DNA of 64,000 nt, taken from assembly GCA_944989445.1 (NCBI GenBank), contig CALYLW010000070.1:533307-597306 (forward strand), given 5' to 3'. Each line of letters begins with the position of its first letter. The first letter of the stretch is position 1. Position numbers and translations under genes: made by a program. The stretch is from Ampullaceana balthica (taxonomy: Eukaryota > Mollusca > Gastropoda > Lymnaeidae). Under the pieces are notes generated by a model. The model searched no databases and was not told the origin of the DNA. It worked only from the letters and a program-made list of their open reading frames with translations. This document shows, in pieces, positions 11,697 to 22,990 of the stretch.

Positions 11697-12230
11697 ACAA
11701 ACCCGTAAAAACAAAGTTTTTGACTATAAATCCCTTTTATATGAAACATAACTAAAAGTATTGATTATGTTCAAAGGTGATAAATATTTACAGACTGAAT
11801 CTGTCTTAACTCCCCTTTGCATTTAACCCGGGTGGGGGTGGGAGAGGGGAAAGGTCTTGAAACCGATCGCTCGACCGAGCTCAGCGTGACACGCAAAATT
11901 TAAACAAAAGCATGCCGGTTTACCTGGGTAAAACACGAGATGTGTTCACCGAAGGCTGGGGTGAAGTCAAGTGACCCGTAAAATGTAAACGATAGCGCCC
12001 GCTACCTATAGTTTATATAGATCAACTAAAAATGCATTAATTTAATAACTGTACATTCGATCGATCTGAATTTTTTATACGATGCATTGTTACGTGACAC
12101 GGGTCCGTGTGCCAAATTTCAGCTCGATGGCATGACGGAAAGTGGGTCAATTTTGACTTCTTATTTTCCGTGGTGCCTAAGACAGACAGACAGAGAGAGA
12201 CGGCGGTGAAGTTAATATAAGGGATTTAAA
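11697..12230 (+). repeat. R530 interspersed repeat, copy 1
   Basis: A family of about 500-550 bp. It starts ACCCGTAAAAACAAAGTTTT, has an inner AAATCCCTT matched by AAGGGATTT at the far end (terminal inverted repeat), carries ATTTCAGCTCGATGGCATGA and a GACAGACAGACAG tract, and ends GTTAATATAAGGGATTT. Further copies are at 30596-31135, 37642-38195 (minus), 57353-57855 and about 60700-61216 (minus). Non-coding; class unknown. Confidence 0.75.
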
Positions 12231-12359
12231 AAGAAGTCTTAGTAATAACCTGTTAACACTTAATACCGTTTTGGCTAAATATCCACGAAGCTCACTTTGC
12301 TGTGCTTTAAATAGAATCCAATGAAAATGACAGGCAGGTATGGACTTTTTATTTTCAGA
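12231..12359. other. Short spacer
   Basis: No feature recognised between the R530 copy and the satellite block. Confidence 0.3.
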
Positions 12360-13060
12360 AGGATAATATAAATATTTTTTCGCCAGTTACTATTTTAGGA
12401 GGGTACTCAACAACTTCCCGAAGTTTCTTGATCCTACCGACACGGGGAATTGGAGATTTAATGATAAGCCTGTTTTATATAGCTCATTTAAGAAAAAACT
12501 ACATTTGAGCCCCCGGCCCCCCTCCCCAGTTAGTGATTTTTTTTTACTGCTACCAACGCGGGAGGGTATTCAACAACTTTCCAAAGTTCATGTTTCTACC
12601 TACAATGAAAGATGAGGAATTAGTGTTGATTTAGTTTTATATAGCCCATATAAGGAAAAACGATTTTGGGCCCCCGGCCACCCATGAGTGAAAATTTTAA
12701 AATTATTTTTCACCATTTATCGTTATAAGAGTGTATTCAGCAAGTTCCCAAAAGTTTCATGCTTCTACCTTCACGGGAAGTTGAAGAATTAGTTTTGAGT
12801 CAGTTTAAATATCAGAAGAAAAAAACTACATTAGGGCCACCAACCCCCAATAAGTGATAATTTATATAATCTTTTACCTGCTACCATCGCCAAATGATAC
12901 TTAACAATCACCGAAAGTTTTATGCTTCTACCTATACGGGAAATAGGATAATTTTTTATTTGTGTTTTTTATAAAGCTCATATTAGAAAAAAATACATTT
13001 TGGCCCCCGGCCCTCAGTATCTTATATACATGGAACGAAACCTGTTAAAGAACCTTTCTC
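12360..13060 (-). repeat. Inverted satellite block 1
   Basis: About four monomers of the 165-bp satellite, here on the minus strand: GAGGGTACTCAACAACTTCC, TTCTACCTACA and GGGCCCCCGGCC recur. It is truncated at the left. Confidence 0.75.
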
Positions 13061-13179
13061 ATATAATTTTGTGTATGTGTACCACATTACACGTTATTTG
13101 GTTGTCTGGATCTTGAGTTATTAGGGAACAGACAGACAGACAGGACAGACAACAAATGCGTCTTAAATGTATAGAGATA
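12985..13179 (-). repeat. Leader sequence attached to the satellite
   Basis: Read on the minus strand this has GACGCATTTGTTGTCTGTCC, AGATCCAGACAACCAAATAA, GGTACACATACACAAAATTA and AACAGGTTTCGTTCC, then the first satellite monomer. The same order occurs at 63596-63780 in the plus orientation. Part of it also flanks the hAT insertion at 7337 and 11634. It is therefore a recurrent module preceding satellite monomers, probably one end of a mobile element. Confidence 0.6.
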
Positions 13180-13430
13180 CTAGGGGCAAGTACCCGGCTT
13201 TCCCGGGTTTAAAATAAGGTTTTCTGTAGAAGCGTACAAAACTGTTTATTTGAATGCAATAAAAGGGTACATTTAACTTAAAGCAATGTGATAGACAACA
13301 TTTTTGACAGTTCCATTTGGAGTGTGTACAAAAAGATTTTCCTTTTTACCAACTCTGGAGCAGGCCACATACAACTGTCCATGAGAAAAGCATGGTGTCT
13401 GCAAGTCTATACCAGTAATCCCAAGAGACT
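13180..13430 (-). mobile_element. Helitron 3' end fragment
   Basis: On the minus strand the sequence runs from helicase coding (next entry) through a 3' UTR with AATAAA-like signals to a hairpin CCCGGG AAAG CCGGG, then TACTTGCCC and the terminal CTAG at 13183-13180, followed by host T. That is the canonical Helitron 3' architecture. It is truncated at about 13430, where satellite sequence begins. Confidence 0.8.
13273..13428 (-). pseudogene. Helitron RepHel helicase, C-terminal fragment
   Basis: The last roughly 50 codons of a Pif1-type helicase. The minus-strand reading includes LQTPCFSHGQLYVACSRVG, the conserved C-terminal helicase motif of Helitron RepHel and Pif1 proteins (CFxHGQLYVAxSR), then KENLFV, TPNG and a stop at 13273-13275. 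The Rep nuclease and helicase core are absent. Its position about 90 bases before the Helitron hairpin confirms it belongs to the transposon, not to a host Pif1 gene. Confidence 0.8.
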
Positions 13431-13995
13431 GAGTGATAATTTATATACTTTTTTTACCTTTTACCATCGCCAAATACTTAACAATCACCGAAAGTTTAAT
13501 GCTTCTACCTACATGGGAAATAGGATATTTTTTAAAATTATTTTTTATAAAACTCATATTAAATTTAAATATTTGTTGGTATGTTACCATCGCGGGAGTG
13601 TACTCAATAATTTCCAAAAGTTTCATGCTTTTACCTACACGAGAAATCAGAGAATTAGATTTGAGTCAGATTTTATATAAGAAAAAGTACATTTTGGCCC
13701 CCGGCCCTCAGTGAGTGATAATTTAATTTTTTTTATTTTTTTTGCATGCTAAATTCCCAAAGTTTCATTTTTCTACCTATACGGGAAAGTGGAGAATAAG
13801 GCGATTTTCAGTATAAGGAAAAAAACGCTCTTGGGCCCCCGGCCCCATGGGAGTGAATTTTAAAATTCTTTTACGCCAATTTGCATTGCAAGAGGGTACT
13901 CAACAACTTCCCAAAGTTGCATGCTTCTACCTACACGGGAAGTTGGAGAATTAGTGATGAATGAGTGAGTGAGTGAGTCAGTGAGGGCTTTGCCT
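13431..13995 (-). repeat. Inverted satellite block 2
   Basis: Three to four further minus-oriented monomers, ending with GAGTGAGTGAGTGAGTCAGT and AGGGCTTTGCCTTTTATTAG. The same terminal sequence (AAAGCCCTTACTGATGGACT) begins the fragment at 57078, so it is a defined end. ORFs here (13288-13680, 13433-13714) follow the repeat period and are not genes. Confidence 0.7.
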
Positions 13996-14007
13996 TTTAT
14001 TAGTATA

Positions 14008-14530
14008 GATATATATAATTCTCTTCATGGTCGGATCCTGCGAGGCAAGCTGCAAGTATGTTCAACAGAAACTAATTTTAGAAAGCAGCGCACCAAATTA
14101 CTCCACCAAAGCATCAAAAGGTGTGCAAATTAAGTATGCGCTGTAAAAAAATTATATGACGTCATTGTTTTCGCTGATATTTTAATTTGTAAAAAGGGAA
14201 CAATGTAAAAGTTATAAAATACTTTGTGTACATTTCAGAAAGTTTAATATTTCATATTGATCAAACAAGCACAAGTTAGTTTGGATTTTGAAAAAGGTGG
14301 GCGCCGAAGGCGCCCTAAAAAAGTGCATTTTTTCAAAATAAATAGATTTCAGCTGAACACTTCCGTCATTTTTTACGGGTGATACGACGCGGGTCTCTCC
14401 AGAGTTCCTTCTTTTCATTCACTCACTGGCGTTTGCCAAAACCCACCCCATTTTGACAACTGTGTCTTTCAGGAAGTCTTCACCCATCACTAAATCATTA
14501 GCGGCGTATGCTACGCCACGGGTCATCTAG
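14008..14530 (+). mobile_element. Short non-autonomous Helitron
   Basis: The 3' end has hairpin GGCGTA TGC TACGCC (about 14503-14517), nine bases and CTAG at 14527-14530 followed by T. The probable 5' end is ATATATATAATTCTCTTC near 14009. Its middle is shared with 45-180. No ORF. The hairpin is nearly identical to that of the element at 33249-33667. Confidence 0.65.
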
Positions 14531-14542
14531 TTAGATATAATA

Positions 14543-15843
14543 TTAGCCAGGTCAGGACTCCCAAGCATCCACACTATCCTCATGCAAAGCCAACTACACT
14601 GGGCGGGGCATCTAGTGCGCATGTCCGACCATCGCCTCCCCAAGAGGCTCTTCTATGGTGAGCTTACCGAAGGGCAAAGAGCACGCGGAGGTCCACGAAA
14701 GCGCTACAAGGACTGCACAAACTTTGGTCTGTCAATCAACACTAAGAAGACTGAGGTCCTCCATCAGCCTGCGCCTGGAAGACCCTACGTAGAGCCCAAC
14801 ATCACTGTCAACGGCCAGAGACTCAATACAGTGCACCGGTTCACATACCTAGGCAGCACACTGTCTCAAAATGTCACCATCGATGACGAAGTGAACGTCA
14901 GAATTGCCAGAGCCAGCTCCACTTTTGGCAGGTTGTACCCTAATGTCTGGAACAGAAGAGGCATTACCATCCAGACCAAGCTGAAAGTGTACAGGGCAGT
15001 GGTGCTCCCCACACTGCTTTATGCTTGTGAAACTTGGACTGTTTATCAGCGCCATGCAAGAAAGCTGAACCACTTTCATATAACAAGCCTCAGGAAGATT
15101 CTCGGCATAAAGTGGCAGAACAAAATTCCAGACACAGTGGTACTGACCAAGGCAGGTCTCCCCAGCATCTTCACCCTCCTGATGCAGTCCCAGCTTCGCT
15201 GGGCAGGGCACGTTGTCCGAATGCCAGAAGAGAGACTGCCAAAGAGAATCTTCTATGGTGAGCTCCAGTATGGCCAGCGGTCCCACGGTGGGCAAAAGAA
15301 ACGCTTCAAAGACACACTGAAAGCCTCAATGAAAGCGTTTGCCATAAATCCAGACACGTGGGAACGAGCTGCAAGGGACCGATCCACCTGGCGCTCTTCC
15401 ATCCACGAAGGTGCCAGGTCATGTGAGGCAAACCGGATTACCGCCGCAGAAAAGAAGAGGCAAGCCCGAAAGGCCCATGCTGTCAACCCTCCAGGAGATG
15501 TCGCACTCGCCCCCTGTCCCTTCTGTTCCCGAACCTTTCGTGCAAGGATCGGCCTAATCAGCCATCTGCGCACGCACAGAAAACCCTCGGATGACTAGAG
15601 TGGTCCTCGTCGTATCGACGGACGAACGAACACAAGGACGCACTTAAAACTGCTCTGAAGGCCTTCGACATCGGACATGACTCCTGGGAATCAGGAGCAG
15701 CCAGTAACCGAGCCCACTGGCGCTATACGATATGGAATGGCGCAGTGGTCTGTGAAGCTAATAGACAACAGGCTGCCAAGTTAAAACGTCAAGCCAGAAA
15801 GGAACGTACCCAAACCCCCCCTGAAGGGACCGCTTCATTATAA
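14543..15843 (+). pseudogene. LINE reverse transcriptase 3' fragment (host copy)
   Basis: A C-terminal piece of a LINE ORF2 reads GLPSI, then LHWAGHLVRM and LPKRLFYGEL up to 14718, where a second LINE is inserted. It resumes at 15632 with KDALKTALKAF, then W, ANRQQAAKLKRQARKE and a stop at about 15843. It lacks the terminal zinc finger seen in the inserted copy. It has no catalytic RT domain, so it is dead. Confidence 0.75.
14719..15631 (+). mobile_element. 5'-truncated LINE inserted in another LINE
   Basis: Flanked by a TSD: ACAAGGACTGCAC (14706-14718) and ACAAGGACGCAC (15632-15643, one base deleted). The ORF runs to 15598 and covers the RT thumb and C-terminal region: FGLSINTKKTEV, FTYLGSTLS, LYACETWT, SQLRWAGHVVRM, LPKRIFYGEL. 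It ends in a zinc finger with CPFC and RIGLISHLRTHR. The catalytic RT motifs are missing. The 33-nt tail ends in GACGGACGAACGAAC with no poly(A). Related to, but diverged from, the LINE at 25221. Confidence 0.8.
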
Positions 15844-16285
15844 ATTATAAACTTAGACTATTCACAATTCTCTCTCTCTTACTTTCTCTCTCTCTCTCTC
15901 TTTATCTATTTCTATCTCTCTCTCTCTCTTTTAGGCTGATATCTTTTCCGAAATATGGGTAAATATGTAAGACTCGCAAAAAAGCAATTGGAAACACATA
16001 TTTAAACACAGCACGGACAATAAATGCAATAATATCTCTGGTACATCCATAAAGTGACTAAAGTATCAATGGTGCTTACTGCTGGCGAAATTATAATACA
16101 TTTAGAATCTACAAATTGATGGATTTCATAGTTTCAGCTGAAAAAGAGGTCAGATAAGTACAAAATAAGTGCGAAACCGGGGGTTCTATTGTTATCGATG
16201 AAGGCAATTATTTAAATTACAGGTTCATTCAATTATTAGAAAAATTATCAAAAGTGTGATTGAAGGTCCCAATCCAAATGTACAT
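15844..16285. other. CT-rich microsatellite and spacer
   Basis: Positions 15870-15930 are CT-rich repeats; the rest is unique AT-rich sequence with no supported gene. Confidence 0.5.
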
Positions 16286-16585
16286 TGTGAGAGACGTCTG
16301 GTTATGTTTACATTGTATGAGCGTGCAAGTTGACTAGTATGAAACACGTGGTTTGTGATGTGAACTGTAAGCGTGCGTAGTCGAGGACTGAGAGAATGGC
16401 TGACCATATATAGACGGTTCAAGAGGAAACCGAGGTTGATTGTACAGTTGATTAAAGGGGATTATATAGAGTGATTAAAGACAGTGTGTTAAGTCTTGTT
16501 ACTTGACCTGCAAGTTCTATTACATTGTATCAGAAGTATAGGACCTCAAGACTATTTGAAGTAATGACGCCGTAACGATTACATT

Positions 16586-17092
16586 GTGTCAGAGGGACTG
16601 ACAACCACTGGAACTACATGGATATTGCTGCCAACTGGAAGAGATTTAAGCAGTCTTTCCAGATATACAAGATACCCAGTGGACACAAAAAGCAAAGATG
16701 TGCAGATCATGACACTGCTGCATGTAATAGGCCAGGAAGCGGTAGAAGTGTACAATACATTCCAATGGACTGAACAGGAATGTGAGAATTGTGACACAGA
16801 TTTTCATTCAGTGAAGTGCTTGTTACGAAAATTCGAGAATTATTGTTTGCCAAGAAAGAATGTGACAGTCGAGAGACACATTTTTTTCTCCAGAAAGCAA
16901 GGTGATGGAGAACGTTTCGATAATTTTATAACAGACCTTAAACATAAAGCAAAGTCTTGTGAATTTGAAAATTTGACAGTGTCGCTGATAAAGGACAGAA
17001 TTGTGGCTGGATTAAATAATGAATATCTCAGGGCTAGACTAATGAGAGAATTAGACCTGAATTTAAACAAAGCAGATAAGATAAGAAGATAA
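16586..17092 (+). pseudogene. Gag (capsid region)
   Basis: About 168 residues with the pattern of invertebrate gypsy Gag: YNTFQW, FENYCLPRKNVTVERHIFF, RKQGDGERFDNFITDL, CEFENL, DRIVAGL and LMRELDLNLNKA. The open frame has no ATG (it begins at a GTG codon after the LTR) and stops at 17092. Downstream, about 17256-17380, remnants of zinc knuckles are seen (CKY followed by a stop, then CNNC), so the protein is truncated. Gag would form the particle shell; this copy is broken. Confidence 0.75.
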
Positions 17093-17479
17093 GATAAGAA
17101 ATTATATGCAAAGCGGCGGAAACATCGGAATGGCAACTCAAAGCTTTAAATGAAGAAAAGAATGTTCAAGTTGTGAACTCAAAGGCATATGAGAAATCAA
17201 GTACGCATATGATAACAAGTCAACATGTCAAGCAAGCTGTAAGGTTAAGTATACACATAAAAGCAGGCAAATGTAAATATTGAGGAAAAAAAACATGAAC
17301 CTAGAATATGTCCTGCTTATGGGAAGTTATGCAACAACTGTGAAAATTGAATCATTTTTCTTATTTATGCAAATCAAAACGTGTAAAAGTTGTCAACCGT
17401 CAACTAAAAGATCACGTGGACTATAGTCAAGAACCATTCTGCATAGGAAGTGTGTCCACGCAACGAGTGATGAATGGAG

Positions 17480-17560
17480 AGCATTCGTCACGCTTGAACA
17501 GAGGCAAGTAGTGTTCACACTGGACACAGGCGCATAAGTAATTATTCTGCCACATTCTGA
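17480..17560 (+). pseudogene. Retroviral-type aspartic protease remnant
   Basis: The plus-strand frame reads VVFTLDTGA at 17508-17534 and then TAA. DTGA is the catalytic motif of retropepsins. The stop directly after the motif shows decay. It lies between the gag and the integrase tail, as expected for gypsy order. Confidence 0.65.
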
Positions 17561-18220
17561 TTGTTCAGTCAACTTAGAATAGGAAGTATACAAAAATCAA
17601 CAGCCATGCTCACGACATACAGTGGGGAAACACTGTCTGCTGTAGGCAAAACATCAATCAAATGCTCTGTGAAAGAACAGACAGAAGTGCTGGAATTTCA
17701 AATAGTCAAGACGCACTCAAAGCCAATGCTTGGTCTGCAAGCTTGTCAAAAGCTGAATCTGATTAAAATCGTGGGCTTAATAAGCAACATTTATCAGAGG
17801 TCCAAACAGCAGAAGAAGTATTACAACGAATCAGACAAAATCAACGGACGTACACACTCTCAGCGTGTAAGCAACGCAAGAATTCAAAAAGAACATAAAG
17901 GCTCATGGAAGGCAGCAGTCGTCGTGTCAGCAGAAACGACGCCAAGGTCATACATCGTTAAGACTAACGATGGTATGACATACCGACGAAACAACAACAT
18001 GCTGAGACAGGCATTTCGTGGAAGGAGAGGTGTGACAGATAATTTTGAGTACGACACACCAGAAATAGAGCATAAAGAACACGCTCCCAGCGTTGGTAGA
18101 AATAGGTCATCAGCAACAATCGCAACTCAGCAAGCGAAATCAACAGCAGCAACAGCAACAACAACAAGATACGGGAGACAGGTGAAGCTACCAAAGAGAT
18201 ACCCAGACAAAGAGACATAA
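17561..18220 (+). pseudogene. Protease end fused to integrase C-terminus by deletion
   Basis: The first part reads MLGLQACQKLNLI, the end of the protease domain. From about residue 85 (RSKQQKKYYN) it switches to the integrase tail: W.AAVVV, TPRSYIVKTNDG, YRRNNNMLRQ. Reverse transcriptase, RNase H and the integrase catalytic core are absent, so an internal deletion joined the two ends in a single open frame of 219 codons. The minus-strand ORF at 17964-18245 is a shadow. Confidence 0.7.
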
Positions 18221-18607
18221 ATGTGTGCTGTGCTTTGAAAGACATTTGAAGATTCAGTGTTAGAATTCATGTACTGAATTGTTCGATTTTTTTATTGTAT
18301 TATTTCTGATAACATAATCTGGGTCCTTCGTTTTCTTAGAAGGGGGATGTGAGAGACGTGTGGTTGTGTTTACATTGTATGAGCGTGCGAGTTGACTAGT
18401 ATGAAACACGTGGTTTGTGATGTGAACTGTAAGCGTGCGTGGTCGAGGACTGAGAGGATGGCTGACCATATATAGACGGTTCAAGAGGCAACCGAGGTTG
18501 ATTGTACAGTTGATTAGAGTGGATTGTATAGAGTGATTAAAGACAGTTGTTAACCAGAACACAGTGTGTGTTAAAGTCGTGTTACTTGACCTGCCAGAAC
18601 TATTACA

Positions 18608-21600
18608 TACATGGCAGCTTCAGTTATAAAATAAAATGCTTATGTAAAAGAAACACATTTCATAAAGTCGACTAAAGTATTCTATTTAACCAATGAGCCT
18701 TCTTTCCTGCCATGGTCTTATTGACTGCTCTTATAACTTTTATGGAGTTTTCCTGATTTTTTTTTAGGTCAAATGTTTCCCGGGAAAAAATTAGGTAACT
18801 CCATAGAACTAGGTATTTTGACAGTGTTGCTATGTTTTTAATGAGATACACACACTCTTTTTTGGGGTGGGGGTTGGGGTCGGTTGCCTATATCAGACTA
18901 TGGTTCGGACGTCCTCTAAACCCACCTCCCAATACCCCCCCCAAACAAAACAGGTTATAAAAGATATATGTAATAGTTGCAACATATGCAATGTTATGAC
19001 AATCTTTAAAACTATTAACTTTTTACATCAATTCAAATAATTTAAGATTAATATAAATTACGTAATGAAAAATTAAATAAGTTATTAACATATAATAACA
19101 TTAATTATAATTTATAACATATGTAACCATTATGGCTGTCAATATTGTTGAAAAAGGCTGCCGGTACCCGTCCAAAATTTACATGCACTTCTTTGTTTAT
19201 TATGAGAATGCTAATTTAGATACAATGAATCAGCGATGTAAAAATGCTGACATTGAAATACTACCAAAGTACAATGGTGTAAAAACAAAGAGTAGAGGGG
19301 TGCCGAAGTGATTTTTTAATATTTTGTTGGGGGGGGGGAGGGGGTGAGGGGGTGGTGGGGCTAAACAAAGTCTTTCAAAGATAAAAGGCGGTAATCGTAT
19401 GATGACACGGCGGGTTATTTATAGTTCATAACTGACAACTGTTGTAACTAACCAAACTTTCTTAAACTTGCACCTACTCAATGTACCCAGCGCCCCCCCC
19501 CCACCCACCCCCCGCATTTATTTTTTTTTAACAGTGATTCTTTTTTTTAATGGTGGGGATAAGAGTGGAGAAAGGAGTGAGGGGGGGATTAGATAAACAA
19601 CATTGGCTTGTCTCAATGACGTCGGTGTATTTCAAAGATAAAGCCAAGGTCATTTCTGTCGTTTCCTGCCCTCCCTAAATCTTTTTGTGTTAGATAATTT
19701 TTGTTTCATGTTCCAAGAAAAAAGGTGTATCAAAATGCTTAGAAGTTCGTCGGGAACGTGTTTTACTTCCGGTTCACAGTTCTTTCTTTTTAAGCATTTT
19801 CATGGTAAATGTATTTCACAGAATATATTTTAAACGAAAAGTTTTAATTTCATAAATTGTTCTAGAGCCGAAATGTGAAAACAGAAGCGCCGCTGTTCAA
19901 CAACCGTTGGTATGGACATTGCAACAACAATTTCACGGGTACCCCGGCGCAATTTTACAACCCGGGTAATTGCTCGGAAGCAGGTACCCGTTGACAGGCC
20001 TAGTTACGATATTCTGCAATTATAAGCTTATTGTGTACTTTTGTCGCATCTAGATAAAAAAAATTAAGTAACAGTAACTGCATTGTATATGCAAAATATA
20101 ATCATATATTATAATCACTACCTTTCTATCCCATAATTTCCTATTTTTTTCCAACTGGACCGTACGTATGCAGCAGCCTAAGTTTTTTTCCCTTCCAATA
20201 AACATCTACCAGATAAAGCAATTTATACGAAAAATTACTGAAAAGAACACCAACAACTGTTAACTACAACATTAATTATCTTTTAAAAATAATGTTGTAG
20301 AATTTTTTTTAAAAAGTTAACAAATTAAGCAACACAAAAAACAAAACAAAGGACCACAATAATAATGATTATTAAAATGATTACAAGACTGAGAATCAGA
20401 ATAAAGACAAAAAATTCGGAACTATTCATACAATGTTATTTGACTTGTGGATATCTTACCAGCATATCTAGTAATGATGTACATAATAATCTCATTATTA
20501 TTTTATATGTTTTTGTTTCTTGTTCCAAGGTCAATCAGTCTTACTTTTTGTAAATAATCATAGCACATGTTGAATGTCATATATTTTAAGTAATACACAA
20601 TAGAGTTAATTCTATATCGTTTTATTTGCTTGATTTTTTAAACGAAAATATGTGTATCCAGGACCATCATTTTGTTGGCAATCGTGAGACATACCTAGCC
20701 TTCCACTATGGTTAGTTCTAACAGCTAAAACATTTATTTTTTCATTATTCACAACTACTTTTTCAAATTTGTATTACAATGGATAATCTATTTCAAATTT
20801 GCCGTCTTTCATTTTTTTTTATTTTGTGGTATCCAGAGCCGTCATTAGGGTTGGTGTCACCCATTGCGGTAGCTCATGGTGTCTCCCCCTCACAACTTAC
20901 CCCAATAGACCTCCTTTGAGTCTGTCAGTGCCAAACAACAGGAACACACAGAATTTTACATGTTGGTGCCGCTCCTTGTGATGGTGTCCCCAGTGCTGTT
21001 CGCACCCCCACACCCCCTAGTGACGCCTCTGGCGGTATCGCTTAACCAACATTGGCTACAAAGATACAAATATACACACCTCCAAAGAAAAATAAACATT
21101 AACATTTATTACATACTAAATTACAGCTATATTTATGTGCAATAAAAAATATCACTAAGAGTAGGCAAAAATACCATTCCAAACTTATTAAGAGTCATTA
21201 AAAACCTGCACAGTTTCTTTATATTTTTTTATGTTTGCATTGGGAGCATTGATAATCATCTAAAATAAAGTTTGTTTTGAAATTTGCCATTAAGGTTTTT
21301 TTTTCTTTTCATTCGAGTTTATTTACCGTTATGTTACAAATATAACAACTTCCTGATTTAAAACTCTATAATACTTAATCCCATAAAGATTGGCCTTAAC
21401 ATTCCAAAATTGCATAATCCTACAGTCATTATTAAGTCAAAGCCTGCACTTCCTTTCCATAGTAACGTTACGCACGAATAGATACGCTTAAATCTTTATT
21501 GCGCCATATGTTACAGTTGAATTTTCCAGGTATTGAAAGTTACGCGTCAACCGTATAATGTTCATGAAGCTTAACAACATCCCGTCATCTTTGGTGGTGA
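18608..21600. other. Gene-poor AT-rich region
   Basis: No ORF has a recognisable family or conserved motif. G- or C-homopolymer runs occur near 18870, 19325-19350 and 19490-19510; their symmetry hints at decayed MITEs, but no terminal repeats could be matched. The small ORFs at 20365-21145 are not supported. Confidence 0.4.
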
Positions 21601-21634
21601 AATTTATTGTTTTATATTCTTATTACATCTGTAA

Positions 21635-21790
21635 ATTTTTCTCTTTATAAAGCTTATGTTTTGTTTGATTTTTAATTACTTCATTGACATGGGGATTCCA
21701 TGATAATTTCTCACATATTATCACTCTTAGGTACTTAGCATCTTGAGTTTGGATTAAATGTTTTCCATGAATGAAATAGTTTGCATTTAA
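21635..21790 (-). mobile_element. Fragment of the CR1/L2-like LINE
   Basis: CATTGACATGGGGATTCCAT and flanking sequence match 52570-52740 in the 3' part of the LINE ORF2 (the region encoding NPHVNEVIKK). About 155 bp, no ORF. Confidence 0.7.
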
Positions 21791-22164
21791 TTGTTTATAT
21801 AGTGATTTTTCAAATAATCATTCAAATTATTAATTTTGTTTATAGAAATTTTGATTTTGATAATAAAGAATAACGATTTGAATAAAGAGATTCTTAAAAA
21901 TCTATTTAATAAAAGGACACGACTTTAACATTTGAATAGAAATTAAGAAATTTGATTTTTATAAAGTTTAAACAAGAAAATGATAACCAAGTCCAAAATA
22001 TACAACATTTAAAACAATTACTTACAGTAGAATTTAAACACTAATGACAACATCAAAATGACTGTTCTGGTTTTGAAGGTAAAGTCTATTTATCTATGAG
22101 AAGGATGTGGTTGTCCTCTTTTCCTGTCAGAATGTAACTTATGACCCTAAAATAACAGTTTTGT

Positions 22165-22990
22165 TTTATATGTACGCCTCGGTTGTTCAAGATCTCGAGT
22201 GCGGCCATAAAATACAACGTTGACGAAAGTAAGGCCAAGAGTTATGGTAAGACGCTTTCTTATTGCAATTTTTAGTCGGTTAAAAGTCCTAATTTGCATT
22301 GGTTTTGAGACAGGTTGTATCGAAATGATGTCGGTTTCTTCATTCGTGCTTTCTTGTTCATTTTGTTGTAGGCTCCCACTCTCAGTACCTTTAACAGAAT
22401 CATCGAGGCACTGATTTGGTGAAGAACCCTGTTCATTACTGTAAACTTTTACTAACAGGGTAGGTGTTTCTGAGTATTTTGTCTGTCGATATATTCCTTA
22501 GCTTAACTCTTCCCTTGTTCAATAATTCTACCACGAGGTAAGGACTAATCCATCGGGATTCCATCTTCGAACCCATGCGATGAATGCGGCGATGAGTCTC
22601 GATATAAATTATGGAATCATCAGTTAGTTCTTGGTTGCTTGTATTTCTGCGATCAAAGTTAAACTTTTGATGCGCCTGGGCTGAGTGGATATTGGTACAC
22701 ATGGTTAGATGCAGCGTTTTTAGAATTACTGTAAGTGTGTTCAGCACATCAGGGTGCACATTGTCCAAAAAAATTTATTGGTAAAACTGTTCCATCTTCC
22801 GCAGGCCTGAGATCCGTTGGTAGCTTGGCTTTCCACCCATATATAATTTCAAAAGGAGTGCACCTGGTTGAGGCATGTACATATGTTGTATGCTAAAAGA
22901 ACGCCAGGAATAAATTGGTCCCAGCCGTTACCTTGGTTATTGACAAAATTGCTAAGAGTCTCTTTAAGAGTTCTATTGTAAACCAAAGTA
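22165..22990 (-). pseudogene. Ty3/gypsy integrase remnant
   Basis: On the minus strand, NRTLKETLSNFV and WDQFIPGVLLAYN (22860-22985) are the end of the integrase core, normally followed by the TPFE..YG motif. This follows at about 22849 after a frameshift (EIIYGWKAKLP in another frame). Then come AQAHQKFNFDRR, HRMGSKMESRWISPYLV and LLNKGRVKLRN, the C-terminal binding domain (22436-22700). A tail continues in a shifted frame to about 22165. No LTR was identified. The upstream junction near 22990 joins unrelated GC-rich DNA. Confidence 0.7.

Larger units (their letters stand above)
16286..18607 (+). mobile_element. Deleted Ty3/gypsy-type LTR retrotransposon
   Basis: Two LTRs, 16286-16524 and 18348-18607, both TGTGAGAGACG to TATTACA, bounded by a perfect 5-bp TSD TACAT (16281-16285 and 18608-18612). 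A polypurine tract AGAAGGGGGA sits at 18338-18347. Just after the 5' LTR, TTGTATCAGAAGT resembles the initiator-Met primer-binding site TGGTATCAGAG. The total of 2.3 kb is less than half the usual length: reverse transcriptase, RNase H and the integrase core are missing. The family also left a solo LTR at 39214. Confidence 0.9.

Noticed and set aside
13273..13428. Host PIF1 helicase exon
   Set aside because: It lies within 100 bases of a Helitron 3' hairpin and CTAG end on the same strand.
14849..15573. Antisense ORFs of 148 and 106 codons
   Set aside because: Shadows of the LINE coding strand, which has recognisable RT-end and zinc-finger motifs.
20365..21145. Short plus-strand ORFs of about 60 codons
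   Set aside because: No motif, no splice pattern, AT-rich sequence; expected by chance.
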